From assembly GCA_037355855.1 (NCBI GenBank), contig CM074767.1, forward strand, positions 310,001 to 374,000: a DNA stretch of 64,000 nt, in the 5' to 3' direction. The notes beneath the pieces were generated by a model, which was not told where the DNA came from, did not search any database, and saw only the letters and a program-made list of their open reading frames with translations. How positions within the stretch are numbered: position 1 is the stretch's first letter; each line of letters opens with the position of its first letter. The position numbers and the translations under genes were made by a program. This DNA is from Pseudo-nitzschia pungens (Eukaryota > Bacillariophyta > Bacillariophyceae > Bacillariales > Bacillariaceae). Positions 41,723-51,451 of this stretch are shown in pieces.

Positions 41723-43375
41723 CTACGTGCTCAAATACGTCTGAATTTTTCGCTTGAATTTCGAATCGATTGTGGTCCCCTTTTTCTGTCCTCTCGCCCA
41801 TTTCCGAACGAGTCCACACAGCTTATCCATGTCGGCTTCGTGTTCGCCGCCCTTTGAGGCATGAGCCAGAAGCTGATCCAGTGCCAACAAAACATTGAAG
41901 TCGCAGATTTCTTTCAAAAAGTCGTTGGCATCGGACGATTCGAGGGCCTTGAGGAGGATCTTTTTGGTTTTGTTGGTCAGCGAGCCGTTGATCTTTTTCA
42001 CGGCTATGGAGCTGCTGGTAGCGTCGCCACTGTAGCTGCCCACGTGACTCAAGACGGCGGTGTTGACCAGGCACAGGACGGAATCGAGGAGCTTGGTTTC
42101 ACGGCCATCGACCAAGACCTCGTGCCGCGTTGGGACCATGGGTGGATTTGCTTTCGCCGATGATGCATCGCCGGATGTGACCTTTTGGAACAAGTCCTCG
42201 TGGACCATTTGGACACAGACGTCGCTCAATTGAAAGGCTTCCGTGGCACCCGTCGTTGCGTCCATTGCCAGGGTAACAAATCGATCTCCCCGAAGGTCGA
42301 CGTCGTCTTCGTTGCCGGCACGACGGTCTTTCATGTTCTGAATCTTTAGCTTTGAACCAAGGGCCACGTCCAACCCGAACAAAGCCTGGGGTCCTTCGGT
42401 CGAAAAGGAATTGTTTTCTTCCAATCGGTCGTCTCGATACGAAAAGATCCATCCCACCGGCACCAAACCCAACCGGTCGGCAATTGTCTTCATGCGCTTT
42501 TTGTCCTCCGCCAGCATGGAGGCAGCTAGTTTGGCGTCGTACAGTTTGTCCGACGAGGGGTGCTGACCGGGTGGCTCCCAAATTGCCTGGACCTTTGCAA
42601 CCGTGCAGTATTCCGAATCGGCCGTTTGACTCGAGAGGGATGTTCGTGCCTTTTTCGGGCGTTGATCGACGCGTTCTCTCTGAACAGTCCCCAGCAACAG
42701 TCCGACCCTGCAGTTGTATTGTGGTTGTTTCTTTTTCGACTTTTTGGACGCAGCAACAACGCCGTTGGAATAGAATCGTTCGGCCGAAACACGGCACATG
42801 TAGACCCGCAGCAGGGGGCCTTCTTTTTGTGGTTCGACAACGTGCAGGGACGATTGCAGCTTGGAAATATCGTTGTAGGACATTGCCTGCCGCGAGGAAC
42901 GTCTCTTTGCGGTTTCGACCACCAGAGAGTCGTAGTCCTTGGCTAGATCCGGATAGGGATTCCATCCTCCCCGTTTCGACGCCTCCGCCTTGCGTTTCGC
43001 AAACCGGCTGATTGGTTTGTCATCGCCACCGCCACCGCTAGACGTTTTGACGTTTGGAGCCAGGACCGTGATCATGCTGCCGTGTCGGATTCCCAGCTTG
43101 GCCAGGATCTCTCCCTTTTCTGCATTCTTTGTGCCACCAATGGTAACGGAAGCGCCATCGGGAACGCCAAAGGGTTTGAGCACATCTTCCAGTGTCAGCG
43201 TGTCCTCCTTTCCTTCGTCGACCTGGACTCGTTCCATCGACCCGTCGGCCAATCGCACCCGCAGCACCATGGAACTAGGATTTGTGCTTGCGTGGGAAGG
43301 GAGACTGCACGAAAGCAACACTAGCAGCAGTAGCTGCAGAGCAAGGATTGTCATCTTGGAACTCCGTCCCTGCAT
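41723..43375 (-). CDS. NPL4: Npl4 homologue with signal peptide (probable SELMA sNpl4)
   Basis: Single exon, 550 aa. Npl4 with Ufd1 is the substrate-recruiting cofactor of Cdc48/p97. The protein opens with a signal peptide (MTILALQLLLLVLLSCSLPS), then a UBX-like/ubiquitin-fold domain (about residues 36-95, MVLRVRLADGSMERVQVDEG), then the Npl4 MPN-type core with CRVGLLLGTVQ, VQAIWEPPGQ and LGLVPVGWIFSYR, and a helical C-terminal region. Cytosolic Npl4 has no signal peptide. In organisms with red complex plastids a second Cdc48-Ufd1-Npl4 set acts in the periplastidal compartment to pull preproteins across the second outermost plastid membrane (SELMA). The residue after the predicted cleavage is Ser/Thr, not Phe, which fits retention in the periplastidal compartment. 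It has no N-terminal zinc finger of the animal type. It lies between the two K+ channel paralogues on the opposite strand. Confidence 0.85.
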   Translation of the reverse strand: MQGRSSKMTILALQLLLLVLLSCSLPSHASTNPSSMVLRVRLADGSMERVQVDEGKEDTLTLEDVLKPFGVPDGASVTIGGTKNAEKGEILAKLGIRHGSMITVLAPNVKTSSGGGGDDKPISRFAKRKAEASKRGGWNPYPDLAKDYDSLVVETAKRRSSRQAMSYNDISKLQSSLHVVEPQKEGPLLRVYMCRVSAERFYSNGVVAASKKSKKKQPQYNCRVGLLLGTVQRERVDQRPKKARTSLSSQTADSEYCTVAKVQAIWEPPGQHPSSDKLYDAKLAASMLAEDKKRMKTIADRLGLVPVGWIFSYRDDRLEENNSFSTEGPQALFGLDVALGSKLKIQNMKDRRAGNEDDVDLRGDRFVTLAMDATTGATEAFQLSDVCVQMVHEDLFQKVTSGDASSAKANPPMVPTRHEVLVDGRETKLLDSVLCLVNTAVLSHVGSYSGDATSSSIAVKKINGSLTNKTKKILLKALESSDANDFLKEICDFNVLLALDQLLAHASKGGEHEADMDKLCGLVRKWARGQKKGTTIDSKFKRKIQTYLST

Positions 43376-45190
43376 TTTTGCGATGTACCCTTCTGCCGCA
43401 ATCGCTTTTTGTATTGTTCAAGTCGTTAGCTACTTTGCCGGCAGCCAATAGAAAGAGCAAGAAATTGAATCTACGGCACGTCGTAAAACTCATTCAATCA
43501 ACCGACCGATGATTTCGTGTTGATCTACCAGAGGCAACCGCTACGGGTACAGGTACTTACTGCTACCATACTCGTAACCTTACTGGAAGTATTCTCGACA
43601 TCAACATCTCCATGATTCTCTACAAAAAGGCAAGATGCCATGATTTGTGATAGGAAACAACGAAGCCTTACATGCCTAGCGGTATGTGTGTACGATACAC
43701 GTGGAATCAATCTAAAATCCAAATCCATCTTGGTTCGAGACTGTTGGGGTGATTGCTGATCGATTGACAACCTCGTTCTACACGTAACTTAACGTCTTGG
43801 CGCAAAGGATTGCGCACTCCCACGTACGTACGTACGTACTGTTACATGCTGGACCTACTATGTACGTACCATTCGTCCGATGGCATTCCGAAAAATACTT
43901 CAATCAAGTAAGATTAAGGTTTATTACCGTACCGGTAGGCAACGCAATGTTCGGTCCCTATTGGGACCCAGCAGCACCTTCCCCAGCATCCTTCTTCATA
44001 GTAGCACCATAGCACCATTGCACCATAGCTTTGGTACTACTACTACTACTAGTGGTGGTAGCTGGTTCAGTCTGGGGAACTGAATACTAGCACAATATTA
44101 CTACTAGTACTAGTACCGTGCTAAATAAAAAAAAATCAATCAACCCGAACAGTAGGCAATTTTGGTTGCAGCAGGGTTGAGGGTGCTGTTGGAACTTGGC
44201 ATCTCCACAAATTGCTTCTTAGATTTTTGTTGGTTCCCATCTTCCTTCGAACCATGGAAAGGAAGGTGTCGGTACGGTAACCTTACTACTACTACTTTTA
44301 CTTCTTGTACGAACCGTATGCATGCAATCACAAGGAACAACACACCGTATTACGAAGTACTACTAACTTACTACGAGCACCTCGTTCACATACACTGTAA
44401 TCTTACTTTTGACTTCGTCTCGTGGCTGCAGTGTCGAGCTCTGCTTTCCGTTGCGACTGCGGAACAGTCCAAAGTTCCAAGCAATGATTTTTTTAGTCAT
44501 GCGAGTCGTCACCAACATTCGCGGTTCGTGCCTGTATCTTCCGTTGTGGAGCCATCCGTCTTTGTAGTAAGTTACCGTAAGGGCAACGGAGACTTCGATC
44601 CTTACCACACGACTCGCTCACCCTGGATCGCTTCTTGCCACGTTTGGATACGGGCAGGCATCGGTGGAAGCGAAAAGTTTGGCATGTCACAACCGACTCG
44701 CACCCCCTAGTTTTTGGAAGGAACGTTCATTTATGACCGTTGATTGGGGGTTTTCGTCCACCCTCCCGACCTGTGTCCAAAAAGATGACATGCCCGTCAG
44801 GCACATAACCTTCTCCGCGGTGAACCGCATCACGTTTTCGCTTCGACTGCTGTGCTTGCGCATTTCATAACTGTACCCGTGTCGGATTGAATTTTATGTT
44901 CGATCAGTAGAAGTAATAGAAGTAATTTAAATTAAGGTACCGGGTAAAGTTCCGTGTTGTCCTCTTCGAGTAATTGCCATCGATAGATATAATTTTGCAA
45001 CTCACCTTCCACTCCAAACAGTGCCCCGGCAACAACGAGTACAGCAATCGCAACCGCAATCGCAACAGCCGCAATAGCTGCAGGAGTCAAGCAGCGAAAA
45101 AGAGACAGACAGAGCTAGGTACCGTTCCAGACTCGACGACCAATAGATCACAATAGCGGGCCAAACAGAGTGACGCAAGGATTTTTCCGT

Positions 45191-45231
45191 TCGATTCATT
45201 TCGATTCGATTCGATTCGATTCGATTCGATC
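45191..45231 (+). repeat. GATTC pentamer array
   Basis: Seven or more GATTC units in the 5' flank of K+ channel paralogue 2; the same unit as in the CAAX-protease intron. Confidence 0.85.
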
Positions 45232-45373
45232 TCGCAAGACAAGACCCCGATCAATTCACTACATTGAAGAATACGAATAAATGCAGGAAAATCCCGTGCG
45301 GTAGAGGAAGAAGGGAACGAATGCGTGCAAAGCTGCAGACCGAACGAGATTGATTTTTTATTTGATTTCATTT

Positions 45374-45452
45374 GAGTCGAATCGAGTCGAGTCGAGTCGA
45401 GTTGAGTTGAGTTGAGTTGAGTTGAGTTGAGTTGAGTTGAGTTGAGTTGAGT
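45374..45452 (+). repeat. GAGTC/GAGTT pentamer array
   Basis: A block of GAGTC units passing abruptly into about a dozen GAGTT units; homogeneous within each block, suggesting recent slippage. It lies about 90 nt upstream of the K+ channel 2 ATG. Confidence 0.9.
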
Positions 45453-45480
45453 GAAGCCACCAGCCAATCGGGATTGAATG

Positions 45481-45511
<31 letters not shown>

Positions 45512-45544
45512 CGGATTCTTGTCCGTGCGCAACCAAACGAAACA

Positions 45545-47474
45545 ATGGATCACCAGCATGATTTGAACGGAGAAGCCGCAAGCTCGTACACGCCGTCGAA
45601 CGATTCGTCGTCGTCGCTGCGGCAACGCTCGGGCCTCCAGCAATCGCAATCGCATCCACATCCGCATCCACATCCACCGCAACACTCTTCCTTCCACGAC
45701 GAGCCCGGCCATCGCCAAAGCATCCGCATCAGCTACAGCAGCGGGAGTGGAAAGACGCGAAAACCCGGACACCGCCGCACCAAGAGCTGGAACCAGCGAA
45801 TGCGCTGGAGAAAGGAGCAGCGATCCTCGGACCACCAAAACAACAACGTGACGCAGAGCGGGACCCAGGTCTTTTTGCCCCGGATGATCCTTCGGAACAA
45901 GCCCTACTGCCAATCCAACAACCAGTGCCAGGTCATCAACGACTACCACCATTCGTCGGTCTCGTCGTCGGCCTCCGTGTCGTCCAATTCGAACCCCAAT
46001 TCCAACTCTCCCTCGACGGGCCTCTACCGGTTGCTGCTCAGCGATTGGTTCCACGTGCTGCTGCGGATTCCGATGCACTATTCGATTCTCATGCTGCTGA
46101 CGGCATGGCTCGGAATGATCGTGGTATTTGCCCTGGTGTACGTCGAAATCGACAGCGTTTACGAAAACGCCAACTGTGGCCTGGGAAAGCCCCCCGAGGG
46201 GATTCCCTTTGGATCGGCATTTGCCTTTTCGCTCGAGACCTGCACCACCGTGGGATGTAAGTAACGTACCGAATTGCATCGCATCGTAGCGTAGCGTAGC
46301 GTAGCGTAGCGTACAATTAGATGCGACACAATACAATACAAGAAGATGCTGTTGCTGTTCCGTATGCACCAACGAACTCGCAACAAAACGCAACGCAACG
46401 CAATGGACGAAACACGCGCAGAGGGGAGAACCGAAACATCTGCCATTGCCGGGTTCATTTCGAAATGGCGACAGGTTGTGATTCGCTGCGCTTTTACCTT
46501 GCTCGACTAGACTCACTCTGCAATTTCGTTTCGTTCTGTTTCGAATCGTGATATTGCTCACCGTGTCTTTTTCCGGATCGCCATCCAATCCAACGCAACG
46601 CAACATAGACGGATTGCCGGGAGATTCCAATGCCTTTTTCGAATCCGGCTGCCGGGGGGTCAGGTGGCCATATTTTTTCAGATGACCTGGAGCATGCTCT
46701 TCAACGCGTTCTTGTTTGCATTTTTCTATTCGCAACTCTCCAAGAGCGAGTCCCGGTCCATCCAGCTGGTCTTTTCGGACAAACTGTGCATCAACGTTTC
46801 CAATCAACGGGTCTTTGCGACGGTCCGCTGCTACGACATCGACTCGGCCTTTCCGGTGGTGGAGGCACACGCCCGCATGTACCTCCTGGACCACAAGCTG
46901 CAGATGAATCCGCTGCGGCTGACCAATCCCAACGACCACCTGGGAGGGATGCTCTATCCCTCCCTGCCGCAAAAAATTACCCACCACATCGACCACCACA
47001 GCGCGCTGGCACCGTCCCGGGCCGACTGGATGCCGCTCCTGGCCTGCTCGAAATCCCGCAGCCTGGTGCCGTTGCGGAGCTGCGACTCGATCGTCGGAGA
47101 CCGCCAGGAGGTGATCTGCCCCGTGTGTGGGGAAGCCTTCGGGAGCTACGACCTTCTGGCGGCACACGTGCGGTACTACAAAATGGTCGAGAAGCGGGAA
47201 AACTACCCCGTCAAGGACTCGCACCTCGGATTCGAAATGCCGGACACCCGTCCCCTCACCCTGCAGGAGGTCACGGACCACATCGAAAAGACCATGAGCG
47301 AGATCGTGGTGGTGGTGGAGGGAATCGATCCGCAGCTGTCCGGAACCTTCCAGGCCATTCAGTCCTACAAGTACGAGGACCTGGTCTTTGGGGCCGACCA
47401 CGAGCGGTGCACGTCGGTCACCCCCGACAACAAGATCGCGGTCGACATGAACAAGTACCACCAGGTTCGGTACA

Positions 47475-47505
<31 letters not shown>

Positions 47506-48007
47506 CAAGAGCAACAGCCACGGTGGCAGTGGCAGCATGACCAAAGGCAAGGGCAACAACGGCAACAAGACCCATCATCATCATCATCATCATCAATCGC
47601 GCAGCAAACACAACCACGTCATTCAATTCGAAGACACGTGCCAGACCGAGGGGTGCAATGATGCCGACGACGACGAAACCCCCAAACAAAAGGACAACAT
47701 GTCGCTCAGCCCCTTTTCGTCCGAGACGGACAGCCACGAGCAGGATCCCCTAGCCATTCCCTACAACCTCAGCAGTCCGTTTAGCAGCGGCGACGAAGAA
47801 CAACTGGTCGGAGAGCGAATGGTGACGGTCACCACGAGTGCGCATGCGAGTGCTCCGCGATCGCACGGTTTCGGGTTTGGTGGGATCCCCAAGATGCCGG
47901 AGCAGCCTGTCGCCACTCGAGATGCCTGCGACGGTCACATACCGGCCCGGCTCGAGACGGACGCCACCCATCGAGAGCGAGGTACCGTTGAGGAGATCGA
48001 CCTGTGA
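45545..48007 (+). CDS. Inward-rectifier-type K+ channel, paralogue 2, one base missing
   Basis: Exons 45545-46256 and 46609-48007 with the intron in the same place as in paralogue 1 (inside the filter Tyr codon). Long Ser/His/Gln-rich N-terminus, helix 1 (SILMLLTAWLGMIVVFALVY), filter TCTTVG-YG, helix 2 (WSMLFNAFLFAFFYSQLSK, again Asn at the rectification position), VEAHARMYLLDHKLQM, the same CPVCGE insert (CPVCGEAFGSYDLLAAH), and SEIVVVVEGIDPQLSG. Comparison with paralogue 1 shows exon 2 is out of frame by one missing base at the G6 run 46654-46659, between the filter and helix 2; restoring equal spacing (17 residues from FF to QM in both) requires one more base there. The C-terminal tail has Ser, Asn and His homopolymer runs. 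Probably functional with a consensus error, but a true break is not excluded. Confidence 0.82.
46284..46313 (+). repeat. GTAGC pentamer array in intron
   Basis: About five GTAGC units within the intron of K+ channel 2. Confidence 0.8.
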
Positions 48008-50623
48008 TGCCATTTTTGGAATGCGGTGCAATGCGATGCAATGCAAAGCGATGCGATGCGGTTGGCTACCAAAGTCCGACTTACGGAACCCACAATTTTG
48101 AATCCAAGGGGTCTTCTCTGCTTGGAATAGGGCCGTGTTTGTGATTGCATTGCGCTTTTTGCAATCTTCGGTCCGGATGTAACGTTTATGTCCGCATAGG
48201 TTCTGCTTCGGAAGAAGCAGAACGAACGGCGTTTCCAACCACAACGGTTCAAGTAGTGTGACATTGCACCCACGTTGCGTTGCGCACCCTGGATTGGTTG
48301 GTGCAATTGCAACTGCAATAGCAACCGCGACTGCAGCTACAACTACAACTGCGTGCACGCATTCTATGACTCTTTGCACTTCGATTCTGGCACGGCCAAC
48401 AACGACCACGAAATGCCAAGAGCTCTTGTATAACCAAACGTACAAAACACACTCGGCAGTAAGCGACAGGCCCGATCCCGAGGTAGTACTTCCACTGGTA
48501 GTGAACACTAGAAAATCAATTTTGAATACATGCCAACAAAAATACAGCAATTCCCTTCCCTAGACTTGCTCGTCGATCCTCTTCAGCGCTAGTTCGAAAC
48601 AGAGGCGTCGAATGCACTTGTAACTCGTTGTTCGCGTGAGACAAGGTGACAACATTCCAAGAATCATTTATTCATTCTCCTGACTCCTCTCTCCCTCTCT
48701 TGTTGTTGTTGCTGTTGGGTTCCAGCAGGTGCAACTCAATTGTTTGGTATGAATTCAGTCAAACATAGTAGCAGTACTAACTGCTGCTGTAGCTACAACA
48801 TTGTATCTAGTACTACTACTACCTGTTGAACGCAGTCAATTAGCATTTAGGATCCTATGCCGGGGATGCATTATTACTGTCTTGTTAATGCTAAAGAGCA
48901 TTTTGCTGTTGATTTTGTAATCTGAGATTGAATCAACAGAATGATTTTATTTCATGCCAAGAAGTACTCGTACGTGTAACTTTTCTCTGAAAAAGTAAAA
49001 AAAAGTATTGATCTTTTTTTAATCCAATAAGTTCAGATAAATCTGGGACATGGTCAGAAACAACGGAAGTTTTTGAAAACTGGGAGTTTGATTTGAAAAT
49101 ACATCTGCTAAAAACCAGCGTGCTGGGGTAGCCAGCGTGTGGGCGTGGGTGGTGTTGGTATTGGTGTGTATTGTGTGGAGGTGTATGGCTGGGGAGAAAG
49201 AATAGGTTTGTTGATCCGCTCCCACAGGGAAACAGCACTCCTCATTGTCGTCGGCTTGGTGTTGGCCAAGGGACAATGAGGTGAGCAGATGGGGAAGGCA
49301 TCGTCCCGCACCTCCGTGCCCGATAGCGGCTGCGTACCTTGTGCGGGCACCGCGTTGTGCCCGTCTACGGTACGCGCGCTGTCGGCCCTCTCGTGACACT
49401 TACCTACCTACCATTGGGACCTTCCTCACATACGTCGTAGTGCTCGTCACGGCGCGCGCGGCAAGTTCACAGGTGGTGCGCGTGGTGGTGCGGGCGTGTC
49501 CCCACCCGCATCCTGCAGTTGCGGTGACCTGTGTCTTGCCCAACAGGATTCATTCTTTGCTACTGGCTGGTACCCTGTACCAGGTACCGTACCGATGATG
49601 ATGTCTCTCTCAACAAACGAAAATTCACGGACGAATGAATGAATCGTGTTTGCAAATGCGAAATCCCGTTCTTTTTCACCACAAAATAATTTTTCAGTAC
49701 AACGCATCATCTCGGACTTCCGTGAATTAGAAATAGACACGTCGCGTTCAATGGCGACGGCAAAAGTTCAGTGCGTACTGGAATAAAGAATCAGAAGACC
49801 CCTTCAATAACCTCCTTCTTGGAGTTAGAAGTATTTGTTTCGAATTTTGAATTCTTCTTCCGGCAAGTTATCTAGTAAACGTAATTGTTGTTTGCAGTAC
49901 GAGTACTGTCGAGCTTATAATTATTTTTGTAGGACGCCTGTCTTGTATCAAATTTTACAACTCATCCAAATCTGTCGAGCAACCTTCCTCGTTCTTTTTC
50001 CTTTTAAGCCGAGAACCGGAAAAATGTTCATGTGTGCAAGAATTTCTCGGTATATATTTTGCTAATTTTTTATTCAAGCCAAGTCCGTTCTCACTCTTCC
50101 ATTTTTCTTGTATGAAGTAACCGTCGAGTAGCACCTTTTTCCCTTGCAATCATGCACGCCAGATTTCAAGTGGTTCCCGCAAAATTTGAGCAGCTCGACA
50201 CTAAGAAACACTAGTTAAATTTTTAGGTTACAAATCGCACCTCCCCTGATTTCAAATCGACCCAGCTAAAAAAATAATCTGATTAAGCTCTCTATAAGGA
50301 TGTCCACTTTCAGATTACAGCTCAACCGAAGCACCTCTGTAGACACAGTACTAGAAGAATGTTTTTTGTTTTCATGAAATCAGCCATGATTGCAAGGGAA
50401 AACGGTGCACTCACAGGAACTAGCGCCCAGGTTACAGGAGATTTCACACCCCGCGCCAGCAACTCGACAGTTATTTAACATTTTAATAGGTTAGTTGACA
50501 AACATTCCCTTGGCGCTGCTAGATTGATCTATCTACAACAGTGGTGGCATAATAGTTTAGGATATTCAGATTTATTTTTGATTTGATTGCTACAGTAGTA
50601 GTTAAAGTATCTAATGCTATCGC
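48008..50623. other. Intergenic region, no gene recognised
   Basis: Begins with a GATGC/AATGC pentamer-like tract (48025-48065). An ACTAGTACT island lies at about 48775-48825. About 49290-49540 is clearly more GC-rich than its flanks, with overlapping frames on both strands, none with a known domain; it could be a small unrecognised gene or RNA. The part beyond 49750 is AT-rich and featureless. Confidence 0.45.
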
Positions 50624-51451
50624 CTATGCCGCAAGTGGTATTAAAGCGGCGGCACCTGGCGATGTGTCAGGAGAGCACATTTTCCTAGATTTTTGGAAGA
50701 TGTTTTTGATTGTGCTCTTCTTCTTTGGGTCGCACGACTCGACCTTGGATACGCTAGCGGAATTGTCATAGGAGGCGGCTTGTGCGTCAAGTCGTCCCGC
50801 ACAACGGGCCACATCGACGGATGGGCGGTTGTGCTTCCTGTAGACCTCACGAATGGCCTTGTCATCGTATACAAGATAGGTCAATCGTTGCTGTTCAGCA
50901 AGATCGACCTGCAAATCTTGTTCGTCTAGCACGGACCAGAGGGCTTCTTGGCGGCGGCGGCGGATCGATTCTTTGATGCCTCCCGTCGGAGTGTATTTTT
51001 CGAGTCCCCTGGCACTCGCGAGATCCCCTTCTTGGAAGAGACCCAGCTTGATGAGGTTGAGGGTCCTCAGGACACCTCTTCTGATTTCGGAATATTCGCT
51101 GGATTGATACCATGTTTCGGATGTCTCCTCTTCAGTGAAGTCGTTATTGTGGAGAGTGTCCCGAACAGTAACCTCAGCTTGGAACCTGACGCCCTTTCGT
51201 TGTTTGGAATTGCAGCTTCTGTTGCTTCTCATGCTGCTGCTGCTGGGCTTCTTTGTTTTATGCAGGGGTTCATTGAAATCCTCACTAATGGAATCCATTT
51301 CCAACTCGAGATCAGCGATGTTGATGTTGTCGATCACTTCCATGGTGGACGAGGGCGATGACGGAGACCATGACGAGCTTTTGGTTTGGTCCAGTGGTCG
51401 GCGACGACCAGCCTTTCCTGTCTTCTCTTGGTTGATACACATATTTTTCAT
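50624..51451 (-). CDS. Unknown protein of a diatom-expanded family
   Basis: Single exon, 275 aa. The N-terminus is low-complexity (Ser/Arg/Lys). The recognisable core is GVRFQAEVTVRDTLHNNDFT, then EEETSETWYQSSEYSEIRR, RGLEKYTPTGGIKES and ALWSVLDEQDLQ. This succession (a VRF-beta start, a D-F/Y-T/S block, a TWY box, ARGLE and W-VL-EQ) is one I recall as recurring in many small diatom proteins; no function is established to my knowledge. The core is followed by RLTYLVYDDKAIREVYRKHN and a Ser/Lys-rich tail ending in a short Ala/Ile/Leu stretch. The start at 51451 has a second ATG three codons later. It is isolated, with large intergenic regions on both sides. Confidence 0.75.
   Translation of the reverse strand: MKNMCINQEKTGKAGRRRPLDQTKSSSWSPSSPSSTMEVIDNINIADLELEMDSISEDFNEPLHKTKKPSSSSMRSNRSCNSKQRKGVRFQAEVTVRDTLHNNDFTEEETSETWYQSSEYSEIRRGVLRTLNLIKLGLFQEGDLASARGLEKYTPTGGIKESIRRRRQEALWSVLDEQDLQVDLAEQQRLTYLVYDDKAIREVYRKHNRPSVDVARCAGRLDAQAASYDNSASVSKVESCDPKKKSTIKNIFQKSRKMCSPDTSPGAAALIPLAA

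Larger units (their letters stand above)
43376..45544. other. Divergent intergenic region
   Basis: No gene recognised. GTAACCTTAC copies lie at 43574-43583 and 44277-44286; an ACTAGT island lies at 44035-44115. A 72 nt stretch at 45006-45077 on the minus strand, flanked by CTGCAG and GTGAGT, encodes a hydrophobic helix and may be a stray exon (see findings). The region ends in three different tandem arrays (GATTC, GAGTC/GAGTT, GATT) immediately upstream of the second K+ channel start. Confidence 0.5.

Noticed and set aside
44162..44710. 182-codon plus-strand frame
   Set aside because: Composition resembles the intergenic background, it crosses a GTAACCTTAC copy and an ACTAGT-type stretch, and it has no domain.
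45368..47737. 789-codon open frame on the minus strand across K+ channel 2
   Set aside because: It runs antisense to a gene with clear domains and through its intron, has no recognisable domain, and is explained by GC-ending codon use that avoids TTA, CTA and TCA in the sense strand.
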